DNA of 64,000 nucleotides, taken from positions 1 to 64,000 of the forward strand of contig NZ_CAADHL010000005.1 of assembly GCF_900699045.1 (NCBI RefSeq), given 5' to 3'. The notes under the pieces are model-generated. The model did not search any database. It was not told the origin of the DNA and worked only from the letters and a program-made list of their open reading frames with translations. Positions 42,433-53,595 of the stretch are shown here, one piece after another (position 1 is the first letter of the stretch; the number at the start of each line of letters is the position of its first letter). Source of the DNA: Candidatus Williamhamiltonella defendens. GTDB lineage: Bacteria > Pseudomonadota > Gammaproteobacteria > Enterobacterales > Enterobacteriaceae. A program made the position numbers and the translations under genes.

Positions 42433-43881
42433 TTTAGTCGAGTCACTCATTTTTTTAATCAGATTTTTATTCAAAAGAATAAAAATAACGGGTTTGATCG
42501 GGGGAAGAATTCAACACGCTTCTCCAAGATCGTGACAAAAGAAGTTCAGAAAAAAAATGGGATGACCATTATACCTCGTAAAAGACATCCTATTTCTCGA
42601 AAAAATATCAGTGAAAATGCTCTGAAAGTACTCTATCGTTTAAATAAGGCGGGTTATGAGGTCTATTTGGTTGGAGGGGGAGTGCGTGATTTATTATTAG
42701 GTAAACAACCAAAGGATTTTGATATTACCACTAATGCCACGCCAGATCAGGTGCGTGAATTATTTCGAAATTGTCGATTAATTGGCCGGCGTTTCCGTTT
42801 GGCACATATTATGTTCGGTACAGATACTATTGAGGTGGCTACTTTTCGAGGCCATCATGGGGTAAAATCTGGAAACCAAAACAGTCATTCTTCTAAACGC
42901 GCACAAAATGGCATGTTACTTCGGGATAATATCTTTGGCTCTATTGAAGAAGACGCCCATCGGCGTGATTTTACTGTTAACAGTTTGTACTATGGGATAG
43001 CCGATTTTACATTACGTGATTACACAGGTGGCATTACAGATATCAAACAGGGACTCATTCGTTTAATCGGTGATCCTGAAATACGTTATCCAGAAGATCC
43101 GGTACGAATGCTAAGAGCCGTGCGCTTTTCAGCTAAGTTAGGTATGCCCATCAGTTCTGAAACAGGAAAGCCAATACCCCGCTTCGCCTTCTTATTGAAG
43201 GAAGTACACGGTGCACGATTATTTGAAGAATCATTGAAGTTATTACAGTCCGGTCATGGGTATATGACTTATCTTAAGCTTTGTGAATATCAACTTTTTC
43301 CATTGTTATTTCCATTGATTTCTCGAAATTTAGCTCAAACAAGCGATTCTTTTATGGAAAAGATTATCATTCAGGCGCTCAAAAATACCGATGAACGCTT
43401 GAAAAATAAATTAGGGATTCATCCAGCTTTTTTATTCTCAGCCATGTTTTGGTATCCCTTTGTTGAAAGAACTCAAAATATAAAAAAAGAAAGCGGGAAA
43501 TTGACCTATTTTTCAACTTTTTCAATGGCGGCAGATGATATTTTGAATGAAATTTGTCGTTCTTTTGCGATTCCTAAACGTTTTACTATGGTGATGAAGG
43601 ATATTTGGTTATTTCAAATTCATTTCTCTGATTCTCAAAAACCTCGCGCATTCCAAGTGACGGAACATCCTAAATTTCGCATTGCATATGATTTATTAGT
43701 TTTAAGAGCAGAAGTAGAAAATCAGCATAATCTTAAAAAAATTGCTCAGTGGTGGGCCGAGTTTCAAGTAGGTACAGTCTTGCAAAAAGAATTGATGATA
43801 GATGCTCTCCAGCAAGACTCAAGTCGTCGGAACTCTCGTTCGAAAAGAACGCCTAATATTAAAACATTGCACACTAAGTAG
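42430..43881 (+). CDS. pcnB: Poly(A) polymerase I, probable AUU start
   Basis: PcnB adds 3' poly(A) tails that target RNA for decay. The catalytic nucleotidyltransferase motif is [20 protein letters not shown], followed by [11 protein letters not shown] and the RNA-binding region to a basic tail [11 protein letters not shown]. No ATG, GTG or TTG lies at the homologous N-terminus. ATT at 42430 does, reading (M)[12 protein letters not shown] against E. coli MFTRVANFCRKV, five bases after GAGGTG. E. coli pcnB is known to start at AUU. From there the product is 483 residues. Any upstream start in the same frame would run into dksA. folK follows 10 bp later. Confidence 0.92.
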   Translation: MFSRVTHFFNQIFIQKNKNNGFDRGKNSTRFSKIVTKEVQKKNGMTIIPRKRHPISRKNISENALKVLYRLNKAGYEVYLVGGGVRDLLLGKQPKDFDITTNATPDQVRELFRNCRLIGRRFRLAHIMFGTDTIEVATFRGHHGVKSGNQNSHSSKRAQNGMLLRDNIFGSIEEDAHRRDFTVNSLYYGIADFTLRDYTGGITDIKQGLIRLIGDPEIRYPEDPVRMLRAVRFSAKLGMPISSETGKPIPRFAFLLKEVHGARLFEESLKLLQSGHGYMTYLKLCEYQLFPLLFPLISRNLAQTSDSFMEKIIIQALKNTDERLKNKLGIHPAFLFSAMFWYPFVERTQNIKKESGKLTYFSTFSMAADDILNEICRSFAIPKRFTMVMKDIWLFQIHFSDSQKPRAFQVTEHPKFRIAYDLLVLRAEVENQHNLKKIAQWWAEFQVGTVLQKELMIDALQQDSSRRNSRSKRTPNIKTLHTK

Positions 43882-43891
43882 CAGGTAAAAT

Positions 43892-44404
43892 ATGTCAAAC
43901 ACCCGGGTTTACATTGGTTTGGGCAGTAATTTATCAAAACCTAAAAAACAGATAAAAAGTGCAATAACAGCTTTAACTCGCTTATCTGATAGGCCTGATA
44001 CGATTAAAATTTCGGCGTTTTATCAAACAAAACCACTTGGTTCACAGGATCAGCCAAATTACTTAAACGCAGCAGTTTCGCTTGATACCTCACTTTCTCC
44101 TGAAACACTTTTAGATCATACACAATTGATTGAACTGAATCATGGACGCACTAGAGAAAAAAATCGGTGGGGACCAAGAATAATTGATTTAGATATTTTA
44201 TTATATGGGGATCAAATCATCAGTACTCCGCGTTTGCGAATTCCTCAATATGGAATAAAAAATCGTGTATTTGTACTTTACCCATTATTAGATATTGCTC
44301 CAGATCTTATCTTCCCTGATGGTGAATCTTTAGCTCAATGTTTAGTCAAAGTGAATCAAAAGGATTTATTGGATATTTGTCAAATATCTCCCAGTATACC
44401 ATAA
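43892..44404 (+). CDS. folK: 6-hydroxymethyl-7,8-dihydropterin pyrophosphokinase
   Basis: FolK transfers pyrophosphate from ATP to hydroxymethyl-dihydropterin in folate synthesis. The 170-residue product begins YIGLGSNLSKPKKQI and contains the signature RWGPRIIDLDILLYGD with the metal-binding Asp pair. It is about ten residues longer than E. coli FolK. pcnB-folK is the standard arrangement, and 10 bp separate them. Confidence 0.96.
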   Translation: MSNTRVYIGLGSNLSKPKKQIKSAITALTRLSDRPDTIKISAFYQTKPLGSQDQPNYLNAAVSLDTSLSPETLLDHTQLIELNHGRTREKNRWGPRIIDLDILLYGDQIISTPRLRIPQYGIKNRVFVLYPLLDIAPDLIFPDGESLAQCLVKVNQKDLLDICQISPSIP

Positions 44405-44441
44405 AACCTAATGTTTTTAGGTAGTAGAAGCAGGGTCTTAC

Positions 44442-44482
44442 TTTTTCTCTCTTCATCAAAGTTTTTTCTCTCTTCATCAAAA
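44442..44482 (+). repeat. 21-bp tandem duplication after folK
   Basis: TTTTTCTCTCTTCATCAAAG occurs twice with a 21-bp period in non-coding DNA. It is similar in kind to the duplications in purH and acrB. Confidence 0.85.
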
Positions 44483-44673
44483 GCTGATTTACATTTTTTC
44501 CTACATATAGATAGTATTTCTATATAAAATCTATTTTAAGAATAAATCGTTTTTAACGATTGTTTTATCAGATCTATTATCTGACAGAAATCTTTATAAA
44601 GGTGTATTTAATACAATTTACCTTTTATCTAATCTTGTTCATTCGTATATCTCCATCAAAAAATTGAGGTTTT

Positions 44674-45817
44674 ATAAATAAAAATAGAGACATTTTAACT
44701 CTAGCAACAGTTTTTATCGTTACAGTGAGTTTGCTGATGACAGGATGTGATAATAACAAACATTCTCCCAAACATACTCGTCCATAAATGCCTGAAGTCA
44801 GTGTGATGATTTTGAAAGCGCAGCCTCTTAATATGACTCATGAACTCCATGGTCGTACATCTGCATTTCGGATCGTGGAAGTTCGTCTACAAGTTAATGG
44901 GATAATCTTAAAACGACATTATCTGTAAGTCAGTGATGCCACTGAAAGTGCCTCATTGTATGAAATTAATGCAGATACTTATAAAGTATCCTATGAAAGT
45001 TCTCAGGGTGATTTAGCAAAATCGCAAGCAAATGCAAAAATCACTAGGATCACCTTAAAACGTTATAAAAGTTTAAATGGCAATCATTATGTTAGGCAAC
45101 AAAATTACGATCAAGCATTACTCTCTTCGATGCACGCCGATGCAGAGGTTCTTAGCGCCAAAGCAGCCATAGAAAAAACCGCCATTCATCTTTTATATAC
45201 TAAAATTATTACACCCATGAGTGGTCGTAGTAGACCGTTATCTATGACAAAAGGTGCATTAGTCACAGGCGGTCAAATTAATCTTTTAACTACCATTTAG
45301 CAGCTTGATCCTATATATGTCAACTTAACGCAATCGAACGGGGATGTTTACGTTTACAACAGGAACTCGCGAGTGGCTAATTAAAACATCAAAACAGAAA
45401 AACAAAGCTAAAGTTATTATTAGAAAGTGGCATTGAATATCCTAAAACAAGCACTTTATAATTTTCAGATATTACAGTTAATCAAACAACGGGCTCTATT
45501 ACAATCTAAGTGATTTTTCCTAATCCTCATAAATTATTATTGCCTGGGATGTTTGTTCGTGTTCGTTTAGACGCAGGCGTAACAGTGACACTTTGTTGGT
45601 ACCACAGTAGGGAATTACTCGTGATCCAGAGGGTCTGGCAACTGCCATAGTGGTGGGTAAAAACGATAAAGTAGAGATACGTAAGCTCAAAACCGATTAA
45701 GCGATAGTTCATCAATAGCTTGTAACTTCTAGTTTACAGCCAGGCAATCGCGTTATTGTCTCCGGATTACAAAAAAATACTAAAGAAATGCAAGTCAAAG
45801 TACAAGAAACATCTTGA
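44674..45817 (+). pseudogene. acrA: Degraded acrA (RND efflux periplasmic adaptor)
   Basis: The frame begins ATA AAT AAA AAT AGA, i.e. the AcrA start MNKNR with the ATG changed to ATA, after TTGAGG. It runs through a lipobox, LLMTGCDNN, then meets a stop. It continues with MPEVSVMILKAQPLN, VEVRLQVNGIILKR and another stop. The longest clean piece, 44956-45300, covers the hairpin domain. Later fragments include QLDPIYVNLTQS and LPGMFVRVRLDAG, ending at TGA 45815-45817. Order and content match AcrA throughout. acrB follows. Confidence 0.95.
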
Positions 45818-45916
45818 TTTTTACTCTGCTTACAGTTTATCTCACTAAAAACATTAAAAGGTTTAACTGAGCCGTTATTATGTCTGATTTTTATAGAGCG
45901 CCTTATTTTTGCTTGG

Positions 45917-45957
45917 GTTATCGCCCTCATCGATTACTTTAGTTATCGCCCTCATCG
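45917..45957 (+). repeat. 25-bp-period direct repeat in the acrB remnant
   Basis: GTTATCGCCCTCATCG occurs at 45917 and again at 45942. The second copy disrupts the coding frame of the first transmembrane segment. Confidence 0.8.
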
Positions 45958-46690
45958 TGATGTTTTTAGGTGCATGAGAGATCACAAAATTACTAGTAAC
46001 TAAGTACCCTGCGATAGCTCCTCCTACTATTTTAATCGCAGCGAACTACCCTGGAGCAGATGCCACAAGGATACAAAATTCAGTGACTCAGGTTATTAAA
46101 CAAAATATGAATCGTATCGATAACTTGCTGTCTATATCTTCTAACAATGATTCTTCTGGAAATGCCAATATTACTCTGACTTTTAATCTAGGAACAGATC
46201 CTGATATTGCTCAGGTGCAGGTTCAAAATAAATTATAAAGAGTGATGCTAGCTTTACCTCAAGAGATTCAAAAGAAGGTGTTATAGTAGAAAAACCCGCA
46301 GGAAATTTTTTGATGTTTCTTACTGTTATGTCCGAAAATAGATTAATGAAAAAAATCGTAGACTATGTGATTTCTAATTTAAAAGAGCAGCTCAGTCGAA
46401 TAAACGGCGTCGGTGACGTGCAACTTTTCGACTCACAGCACGCGATGCGTATCTGGTTGGATCCCTATAAATGAAATGATTTTAAACTCATGCCGCTTGA
46501 TGTGATGAACGCCATTCAAGCAGAAAATAGTTAGCTTTCCGCTGGAGAGTTGGATTCAGCCCCTACTATTGCTAGTCAACAGCTTAATGCTTCAATTGTT
46601 GTGCAAACCCGTTTAACTTCTGTAAAAGAATTTTCTTAGATTTTACTTAAAGCCAATTCTGAGGGTTCTCAAGTACCATTAAAAGATTGC

Positions 46691-46720
46691 GCTAATGTTG
46701 AACTCGGTAATGTTGAACTC
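46691..46720 (+). repeat. 15-bp tandem duplication in the acrB remnant
   Basis: AATGTTGAACTCGGT is present twice in tandem, adding five codons in frame (NVELG). Confidence 0.85.
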
Positions 46721-49094
46721 GGTTCGGAAGTTTATAAACTTAATATCCTTTACAATGGAAAGCCGGCTATTAGTGTAAGCATCAAACTTGCTACGGGTGC
46801 AAACGCTCTATAAACCTCTAATGCACTAAAAGCAGAGTTGATCAAACTTGAGCTATCGTTGCCCGATGGTCTTAAAGTCGTCCATCCATATGATACGAGT
46901 TCCTTTATTAAAATATCGATTCAAGAAATGATTAAGAATTTGTTAGAGGCGATTGTCTTAGTTTTCTTTGTGATGTATCTCTTTCTTCAAAATTTCAGAG
47001 CGACATTGATACCGATAATTGTGGTTCTGGTTCTCTTGCTCGGCACATTTGGCGTTCTTTCAGTATTTGGTTATTCCATCAATACATTAACGATGTTCAG
47101 AATAGTACTCGCCATCGGTTTATTGGTGGACGATACCATAGTTGTCGTTAAAAATGTGGAACAGGTGATGTAAGAAGACGGGCTTTCACCTAAAGAAGTC
47201 TCGAAGAAATCGATGCAATAAATTCAGGGGGCTTTAGTAGGGATAGCATTAGTTTTGTCTTCTGTATTTATTTTAATAGTTTTTTAGGAAGTGCGACTTG
47301 GGGAATGTATCGTCAATTTCTGTCACCATTTTTTCCGCCATGGTATGATCGGTTTTGGTGGCTTTGTGATCATAACCCCTGCATTATGTGCTAGTATTCT
47401 TACGCCTATTGATAAAGATAAAAAAATAAAAGCGGCGAATTCTTAGACTGGTTTAATCATATTTTTGAAAAAGCGGCCATCACTATACTCATAGTGTGAA
47501 ACATATTTTAAAAGTAACGGGCGTTACTTAATAATGTATCTGTTTATTGTGATTAGTATGTGTGTTTTTTCTGCCTTTACCGACCTCTTTTTTACCAGAG
47601 GAAAATCAGGGTGTTTTTGTGACGATAGTTCAGAGCCCTGTCGGCACCATTCAAGAAAGCATAAATAAATTGCGCTCTCACAAGTCACTGATTATTTTTA
47701 ACTTAAGAAAACGATGTACTTAAGTCTGTCTTGACGTTAAGTGGTTTTGGTTTTAATGGATAGGGTCAAAATATAGGCCTTGTATTTATTAGTTTAAACG
47801 ATTGAAGTCAACATACTAAGAAAAAAGATACAGTCGAGGCTATTGTAGCGCTGGCATCTAGAGCTTTTTCACAAATCAAGGATGGGCTGGTGTTCGCTTT
47901 TAATTTAGCCCCAATAACTAAATTAGGTATTGCGACTGGTTTTGACTTTGAATGACTTAACCAAAGAAATTTAGGTCACCAAAAGTTAACTCAAGTGCGT
48001 AATCAATTATTGGCGATGGCATCTCAACATCGAGATGTATTAGTTAATGTACGTCCCAGTGGAATGGAAGACAGCCATAAGTTTAAAATGAAAATGGATA
48101 AAGAAAAGGCATGAGTACTTGGGCATTCTCTTTCTGATATTAATACGACACTAGGTTCTGCATTCGCTGTAATCTATGTAAACGATTTTATTGATACCGG
48201 GCAAGTCAAAAAAGTGCCTTTCCAGGCGCTGATCCTTTTCGAATGTTGCTAGAGGATACTAACTATTGATATAGTTCATAATAATTAAGGTCAAATGGTG
48301 CCATTTTCTTCTTTTTCTAGCACTCAATGGAAATATAATTCACCACGTTTAGAACGTTACAATGGATTTCCATCAATGAAAATTCAAGGTCAATCAACTC
48401 CTGCTAAAAGTACAGGAGAGACTGTGGCATTGATGCAAGAGCTCGCAAAGAAACTTCCGAATGGTATTTCGGTTATGATTGGAGTGACGCCTCTTTCACG
48501 AGCGTATGTCTGCTAATTAATCTCTATTTTTATATGCCCTGTCCCTGATCCTTGTCTTGTTATGCTAGCCCTTGCTCTGTGAGAGTTGGTCAATTCCTCT
48601 TTCAGTGATAATGGTTGTACCTGTTGGGGACATAAGGGCACCATTAGCCATTTATTTAACTGGTTCGGACAACGATGTTTATTTTCAGGTCAGCTTGTTA
48701 ACCACGATTGCTTAATAGGCTCAAAATACGATTTTAATTATTGAGTTTTAAAAGAATTTAATTTCAAAAGAAAGGAAAGGTCTGATAGAAGCCACATTAT
48801 CTGCTGTTCGAATACGTTTACGTCCGATTTTGATGACCTCTTTAGCATTCATGTGGAGCGTTTTACCCCATAGCGATAAGTCATGTGGCAGGCTCAGTAG
48901 CCCAACATGCCCTTGGTGTTAGGGTGATTGGCAGTATGATAGCCTCTACCGTTTTAGCTATTTATTTTGTTCCGGTGTTTCTGTGGGTTTTTTGCAGTGA
49001 TTTGTTCAAAAAATACATTTTGATATTCAACATTCAGATAAATAAGCTGATTTTTATGATTGATGTCCGATCAAAGGTTATGCTTAATAAATGA

Positions 49095-49526
49095 TTAATC
49101 AGCTAGTTTAGCTTGTTTATAAAAAGCTAAGGTTAATTAATTTTTATAATTTTTTGGTTTTCAAAGTAAATATATAAAAATATATCTCACTAATAAATGC
49201 TTAGAGATAATATCTCATAATTTTACTTGACAAGGATTAAATATTAATTAAAATTCTCTCCCTTGTATTAAACTCTATATAAATAATATGATTTTTCATA
49301 TCTCACGATACAAGATATGAAATATGCCTTGTCGTCAATCATATACATCAAAGAAATTCTTTTAAAATAAAAAACTTATTTAATTAACGGGATATTTTAT
49401 TCTGTTTAGCATTTATAGAAATTATCTTGTCAATTTTATGATACTTTTTGAAATTAATCCATCTATTATTCTAAAAATAGAATAATAAAGAACGACCCTA
49501 AATTTAAATATTGAGAAAAATAAACT
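49095..49526. other. Gap between acrB remnant and hha
   Basis: Highly AT-rich. E. coli carries tomB between acrB and hha; no TomB-like frame was seen. It should contain the hha promoter, but none is evident by eye. Confidence 0.55.
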
Positions 49527-49748
49527 ATGACAACAAAACCTATTATGACAAAAAAAAAGTATCTGATGCGTTTAAGAAAATGTACAACTATTCAGACTTT
49601 AGAGCGTATCATCGAAAAGAATAAATATGAACTTCCTGACGATGAACTTGAATTATTTTATTCTGCGGCTGATCATCGTTTAGCCGAACTGACCATGAAT
49701 AAACTCTACGATAAAATCCCTCCATCAGTGTGGCAACACGTTAAATAA
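49527..49748 (+). CDS. hha: Hha/YmoA-family nucleoid-associated regulator
   Basis: Hha is a small partner of H-NS that helps silence AT-rich, horizontally acquired genes. The 73-residue product contains [20 protein letters not shown] and [20 protein letters not shown], nearly identical to E. coli Hha and Yersinia YmoA. The first ATG is used; a second ATG lies six codons later. It keeps its position beyond acrB, but its usual antagonist gene tomB is missing. Confidence 0.95.
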   Translation: MTTKPIMTKKKYLMRLRKCTTIQTLERIIEKNKYELPDDELELFYSAADHRLAELTMNKLYDKIPPSVWQHVK

Positions 49749-49990
49749 TTTATTTAACATTTAGTTCGAAGCCATGTTATTTTTTGGCTCGATAAAAAAT
49801 GAATGTATTTTCTAATACAATATAATATATAAATCACTTTATCTATTAATTGATTAAAAAATTTAAAATAATTTATTATAAAAATAACTTATTGTAAGTA
49901 TGGTTTCTATTCAAAACTTAGAATAATACTAAAAATTATTTTAAGGAATTTAAATAGCTTTCATAAAAACCGAAAGTGATACTTAAGAAA

Positions 49991-50008
49991 TCTACATTTA
50001 TATGTAGA
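49991..50008 (-). terminator. Possible terminator of the 4.5S RNA gene
   Basis: TCTACAT, four bases, ATGTAGA. On the minus strand it lies 15 bases beyond the SRP RNA 3' end and is followed by TTTCTT. The stem is weak and AT-rich. Confidence 0.4.
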
Positions 50009-50022
50009 AAAATAACATTAAG

Positions 50023-50134
50023 GTGGCAACTCTGCTGGCAGCATCCAGATACATACGAAACCTGCTACGGCTGCTTCCTTCCGGATCTGACCGGATTTAC
50101 AAGTGAGTATTACCGGGTGACCAACAGAGCTACC
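50023..50134 (-). ncRNA. ffs: 4.5S signal recognition particle RNA
   Basis: The minus strand starts GGTAGCTCTGTTGGTCACCC and contains the universal SRP apical loop GTCAGATCCGGAAGGAAGC with the GGAA tetraloop. It ends GCCAGCAGAGTTGCC, which pairs with the 5' end. Length is about 112 nt, as in E. coli (114). It is the RNA partner of Ffh for co-translational membrane targeting. The ends are judged from the closing stem. Confidence 0.93.
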
Positions 50135-50340
50135 AATTAAAACAATTGCGTGTTTTTAAAGGCGCCGGCATTATTAAACATATATCTCTAAATAGCAAAC
50201 AAAATCATTATAAAAAAGGGCTTTAAATGTGTCAACATCATAAAATGATATCCGATAGGAGCTGCTCATAAAGCACAAGCCCCATCCGAGGTCAATTTAT
50301 AAGAAGTCTGTTGATTTTTCTCATTTTTGGACTTAAGACT

Positions 50341-50823
50341 ATGATCATCAGTTTAATTGCCGCTATGGCTCAGAATCGTGTGATTGGCTTCAATAATAAG
50401 ATGCCATGGCATCTCCCTCTTGATTTTGCGTGGTTTAAAAAAAATACCCTTCACAAACCTATTATTATGGGGCGTAAAACTTTCGACTCGCTAGGGCGAG
50501 CTCTACCTGGGCGGATGAATATTGTGATGACCAGACAAGGAATTACCTCTCCAGGAGTGATATGGGTTTCTTCGATGGAAAAAGCATTAAAAGCGACTCA
50601 GGAGGCCCCTGAAATCATGGTGATTGGAGGCGCTGAAATTTATCGTCAATTTTTACCTCAAGCGAATCGTCTTTACCTCACTGAGGTTTTAAAAAAAATT
50701 CAAGGTGATACTTATTTTCCTGAATATGAACAACAGTGGGAAATGGTATTCCAAGAATTTCATTCTTCTGATAATACTCATCTTTATCCTTTTTCCTTTC
50801 AAATTTTGCACAGGGTACGATGA
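50341..50823 (+). CDS. folA: Dihydrofolate reductase
   Basis: FolA reduces dihydrofolate to tetrahydrofolate with NADPH. I use the ATG at 50341 (MIISLIAAMAQNRVIG), giving 160 residues against 159 in E. coli. MPWHLPLDFAWFKKNT includes the catalytic Asp in the position of E. coli Asp27. IMGRKTFDSLGRALPGR and MVIGGAEIYRQFLP are the NADPH-binding segments. An in-frame TTG-type extension of ten codons upstream is unlikely. Confidence 0.96.
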   Translation: MIISLIAAMAQNRVIGFNNKMPWHLPLDFAWFKKNTLHKPIIMGRKTFDSLGRALPGRMNIVMTRQGITSPGVIWVSSMEKALKATQEAPEIMVIGGAEIYRQFLPQANRLYLTEVLKKIQGDTYFPEYEQQWEMVFQEFHSSDNTHLYPFSFQILHRVR

Positions 50824-51002
50824 AAATGTTATCCTTGGTGATCGAATGCATATCAAAATATTAATGTGAATGAAGTATTTGTTTTAAGCTAAATCAGCTA
50901 ATATGCGGTGCGAAAAGCCAGATCATATTTGTCTCTCCTTCATTTTTAAAAATGGCATTCCCTGTGAATTTTAAATTCACTGAAAGCAGGAGCAATATTC
51001 CT

Positions 51003-53567
51003 ATGGATAGTATCCATAAATGTGAATCTCATACCCCAATGATGCAGCAATACCTACGGCTTAAATCTGAACATCCAGAGGTATTTTTGTTTTATCGAAT
51101 GGGCGATTTTTATGAATTGTTTTATGACGATGCTAAACGCGCTTCCAAATTATTAGATATATCATTAACTCAACGCGGGCAATCTGCAGGTACAGCGATT
51201 CCCATGGCAGGAGTCCCTTATCATGTCATCGATAATTATTTAGCTAAACTCGTTCAATTGGGTGAATCTGCGGCTATCTGTGAACAGGTTGGAAATCCTT
51301 CTAACAGCAAAGGGCCTGTTGAACGCAAGGTCGTTCGTATCGTGACTCCTGGCACCATTAGTGATGAAGCATTATTGCATGAGAAACAAGATAATTTACT
51401 GGCCGCTGTCTGGCAAGATAAACAAGGTTTGGGTTATGCCACCTTAGATATCAGTTCAGGACGCTTTCGCGCAATGGAACCAAAAGACGTCGAAGCCTTA
51501 AAAACCGAATTACAACGTACTCATCCTTCTGAATTACTCTATCCAGAAACCTTTGAGCTTATTTATTTGATTGAATCCCGTCCAGGTTTACGCCGACGCC
51601 CTTTATGGGAATTTGAGATCGAAACAGCTCGTCAACAGCTTAATCTACAATTTGGTACACAAGATTTAACGGGCTTTGGTGTAGAACAGGCACACTTGGC
51701 TTTAAGAGCAGCAGGCTGCTTACTGCAATACGTCAAAGATACACAACGTACTTCTTTACCTCACATCAGAGAACTAATCCTGCAACACGAGGAAGATAAT
51801 GTCACCATAGATGCTGCTAGTAGGCGTAATTTAGAATTAACTGAAAATTTATCAGGGGGTACAGAAAATACGCTGGCCAGTATTTTGGATTGTACGGTGA
51901 CGTCTATGGGGAGTCGAATGTTAAAGCGTTGGCTTCATATGCCTATAACAGATATAAGCACACTACTTCATCGACAAGAAGCTACCAGGGTATTACAGTA
52001 TTTTACTTCTGATTTAAAACTGCTGTTACGTAAAGTCGGTGATTTAGAGCGTATTCTCGCCCGGTTAGCATTGCGTACCGCACGGCCAAGAGATTTAGCT
52101 AGAATGCGCTTAGCTTTTGAGCAGTTACCTGAAATTCATGACATATTAAATACGTGTAAATCTCAACATTTAAAAAAATTGTTATCTGAAATAGGTCAAT
52201 TTGATGCATTACTTGATTTACTGCGGCGAGCAATAGTAGATATTCCCCCTGTATTAATACGGGATGGAGGTGTTATTGCCACAGGATATAATGAAGAATT
52301 AGATAAATGGCGCGCACTATCTGATGGCGCTCATGATTATTTAAATGAACTGGAAATACGCGAGCGTCATGAATTAAAATTAGATACCCTAAAAGTAGGA
52401 TTTAGCGCCATACATGGATACTATATTCAGGTAAGTCGTGCCCAATGTCATTTGATTCCCTCTCATTATGCTCGGCGTCAAACACTAAAAAACGTTGAAC
52501 GTTACATCATTCCTGAATTAAAAGAATATGAAGATAAGGTGCTCACCTCCAAAGGAAAAGCATTAAGCATAGAAAAAGATCTCTATGAAAAAATTTTTGA
52601 TTTGTTGCTACCTCATATTGTCTCATTACAAACGAGTTCTACCGCGCTGGCTGAATTAGATGTGCTGTCTAATCTGTCTGAAAGAGCAGATACACTCAAC
52701 TATGTTTGCCCTATTTTGACTGAAAAATCCGTGATTGAAATTACGGGTGGTCGCCATCCCGTGGTAGAGCAAGTTTCAAAACAACCTTTTATTGCCAACC
52801 CCATTTCTTTATCTCCTGAGCGCCGGATGTTGATCATCACAGGTCCTAACATGGGTGGGAAAAGTACTTATATGCGCCAAACGGCACTGATTGTATTATT
52901 AGCACACATCGGAAGTTTTGTACCCGCAGACAAAGCTATAATTGGATGCGTTGATCGTATATTTACTCGTATTGGCGCGGCAGATGATCTGGCTTCCTGC
53001 CGTTCTACCTTTATGGTTGAAATGACCGAAACCGCGAATATTTTACATAATGCCACGGCGAAAAGTTTGGTATTAATGGATGAAATCGGGCGAGGAACTT
53101 CCACCTATGATGGCCTTTCTCTGGCTTGGGCTTGTGCGGAAAATTTGGCTATCCACATTAAATCCATGACGCTTTTTGCTACTCATTATTTTGAATTGAC
53201 ATGCTTACCAGAAAAAATCAACGGCATAGTCAACGTTCATCTGCAAGCTTTGGAGAAAGGAGATGAGATTGCGTTTATGCATTCTGTTCATGAAGGTGCT
53301 GCAAGTAAAAGTTATGGTTTAGCTGTCGCTGCTTTAGCTGGCGTGCCAAAGAAAGTCATCAATAGGGCTCGTCAAAGATTAGAGGAGCTGGAATTTACTG
53401 TAGAAGAGAAGGGGCATCCGAAATTATCCCTTCCTTCTTTAAAGCCTACTTTTGAAAAAGAGTCTACAGATCATCCTGTTATTCGTAAATTAAAAACCTT
53501 AAAGCCAGATATGATGACACCGTATGATGCATTACAGTGGATATATTATTTACAAAAAATGTTTTAA
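51003..53567 (+). CDS. mutS: DNA mismatch repair protein MutS
   Basis: MutS recognises mismatches and recruits MutL. I choose the ATG at 51003 ([17 protein letters not shown]), ten bases after AGGAG; this gives 854 residues, as against E. coli 853. The mismatch-binding Phe-x-Glu is in [10 protein letters not shown]. The ATPase has Walker [28 protein letters not shown] (Cys where Gly is normal in E. coli ASGRST), Walker [17 protein letters not shown] and the His in ATHYFEL. The frame is intact, and dam is also retained in the window. Confidence 0.97.
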   Translation: MDSIHKCESHTPMMQQYLRLKSEHPEVFLFYRMGDFYELFYDDAKRASKLLDISLTQRGQSAGTAIPMAGVPYHVIDNYLAKLVQLGESAAICEQVGNPSNSKGPVERKVVRIVTPGTISDEALLHEKQDNLLAAVWQDKQGLGYATLDISSGRFRAMEPKDVEALKTELQRTHPSELLYPETFELIYLIESRPGLRRRPLWEFEIETARQQLNLQFGTQDLTGFGVEQAHLALRAAGCLLQYVKDTQRTSLPHIRELILQHEEDNVTIDAASRRNLELTENLSGGTENTLASILDCTVTSMGSRMLKRWLHMPITDISTLLHRQEATRVLQYFTSDLKLLLRKVGDLERILARLALRTARPRDLARMRLAFEQLPEIHDILNTCKSQHLKKLLSEIGQFDALLDLLRRAIVDIPPVLIRDGGVIATGYNEELDKWRALSDGAHDYLNELEIRERHELKLDTLKVGFSAIHGYYIQVSRAQCHLIPSHYARRQTLKNVERYIIPELKEYEDKVLTSKGKALSIEKDLYEKIFDLLLPHIVSLQTSSTALAELDVLSNLSERADTLNYVCPILTEKSVIEITGGRHPVVEQVSKQPFIANPISLSPERRMLIITGPNMGGKSTYMRQTALIVLLAHIGSFVPADKAIIGCVDRIFTRIGAADDLASCRSTFMVEMTETANILHNATAKSLVLMDEIGRGTSTYDGLSLAWACAENLAIHIKSMTLFATHYFELTCLPEKINGIVNVHLQALEKGDEIAFMHSVHEGAASKSYGLAVAALAGVPKKVINRARQRLEELEFTVEEKGHPKLSLPSLKPTFEKESTDHPVIRKLKTLKPDMMTPYDALQWIYYLQKMF

Positions 53568-53595
53568 ATTAACATATTGCAGTACATAATTTTTA

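Larger units (their letters stand above)
45880..49094 (+). pseudogene. acrB: Degraded acrB (RND efflux pump)
   Basis: Fragments in all three + frames follow AcrB from the N-terminus (ATG 45880) to the C-terminus. Examples are [35 protein letters not shown] then TAA, and [40 protein letters not shown] and [20 protein letters not shown] follow, and near the end [18 protein letters not shown]. There are many stops (for example after QNKL near 46238), frameshifts and internal losses. Two tandem duplications are embedded (45917-45957 and 46691-46720). Tripartite efflux from this locus is lost. Confidence 0.96.
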
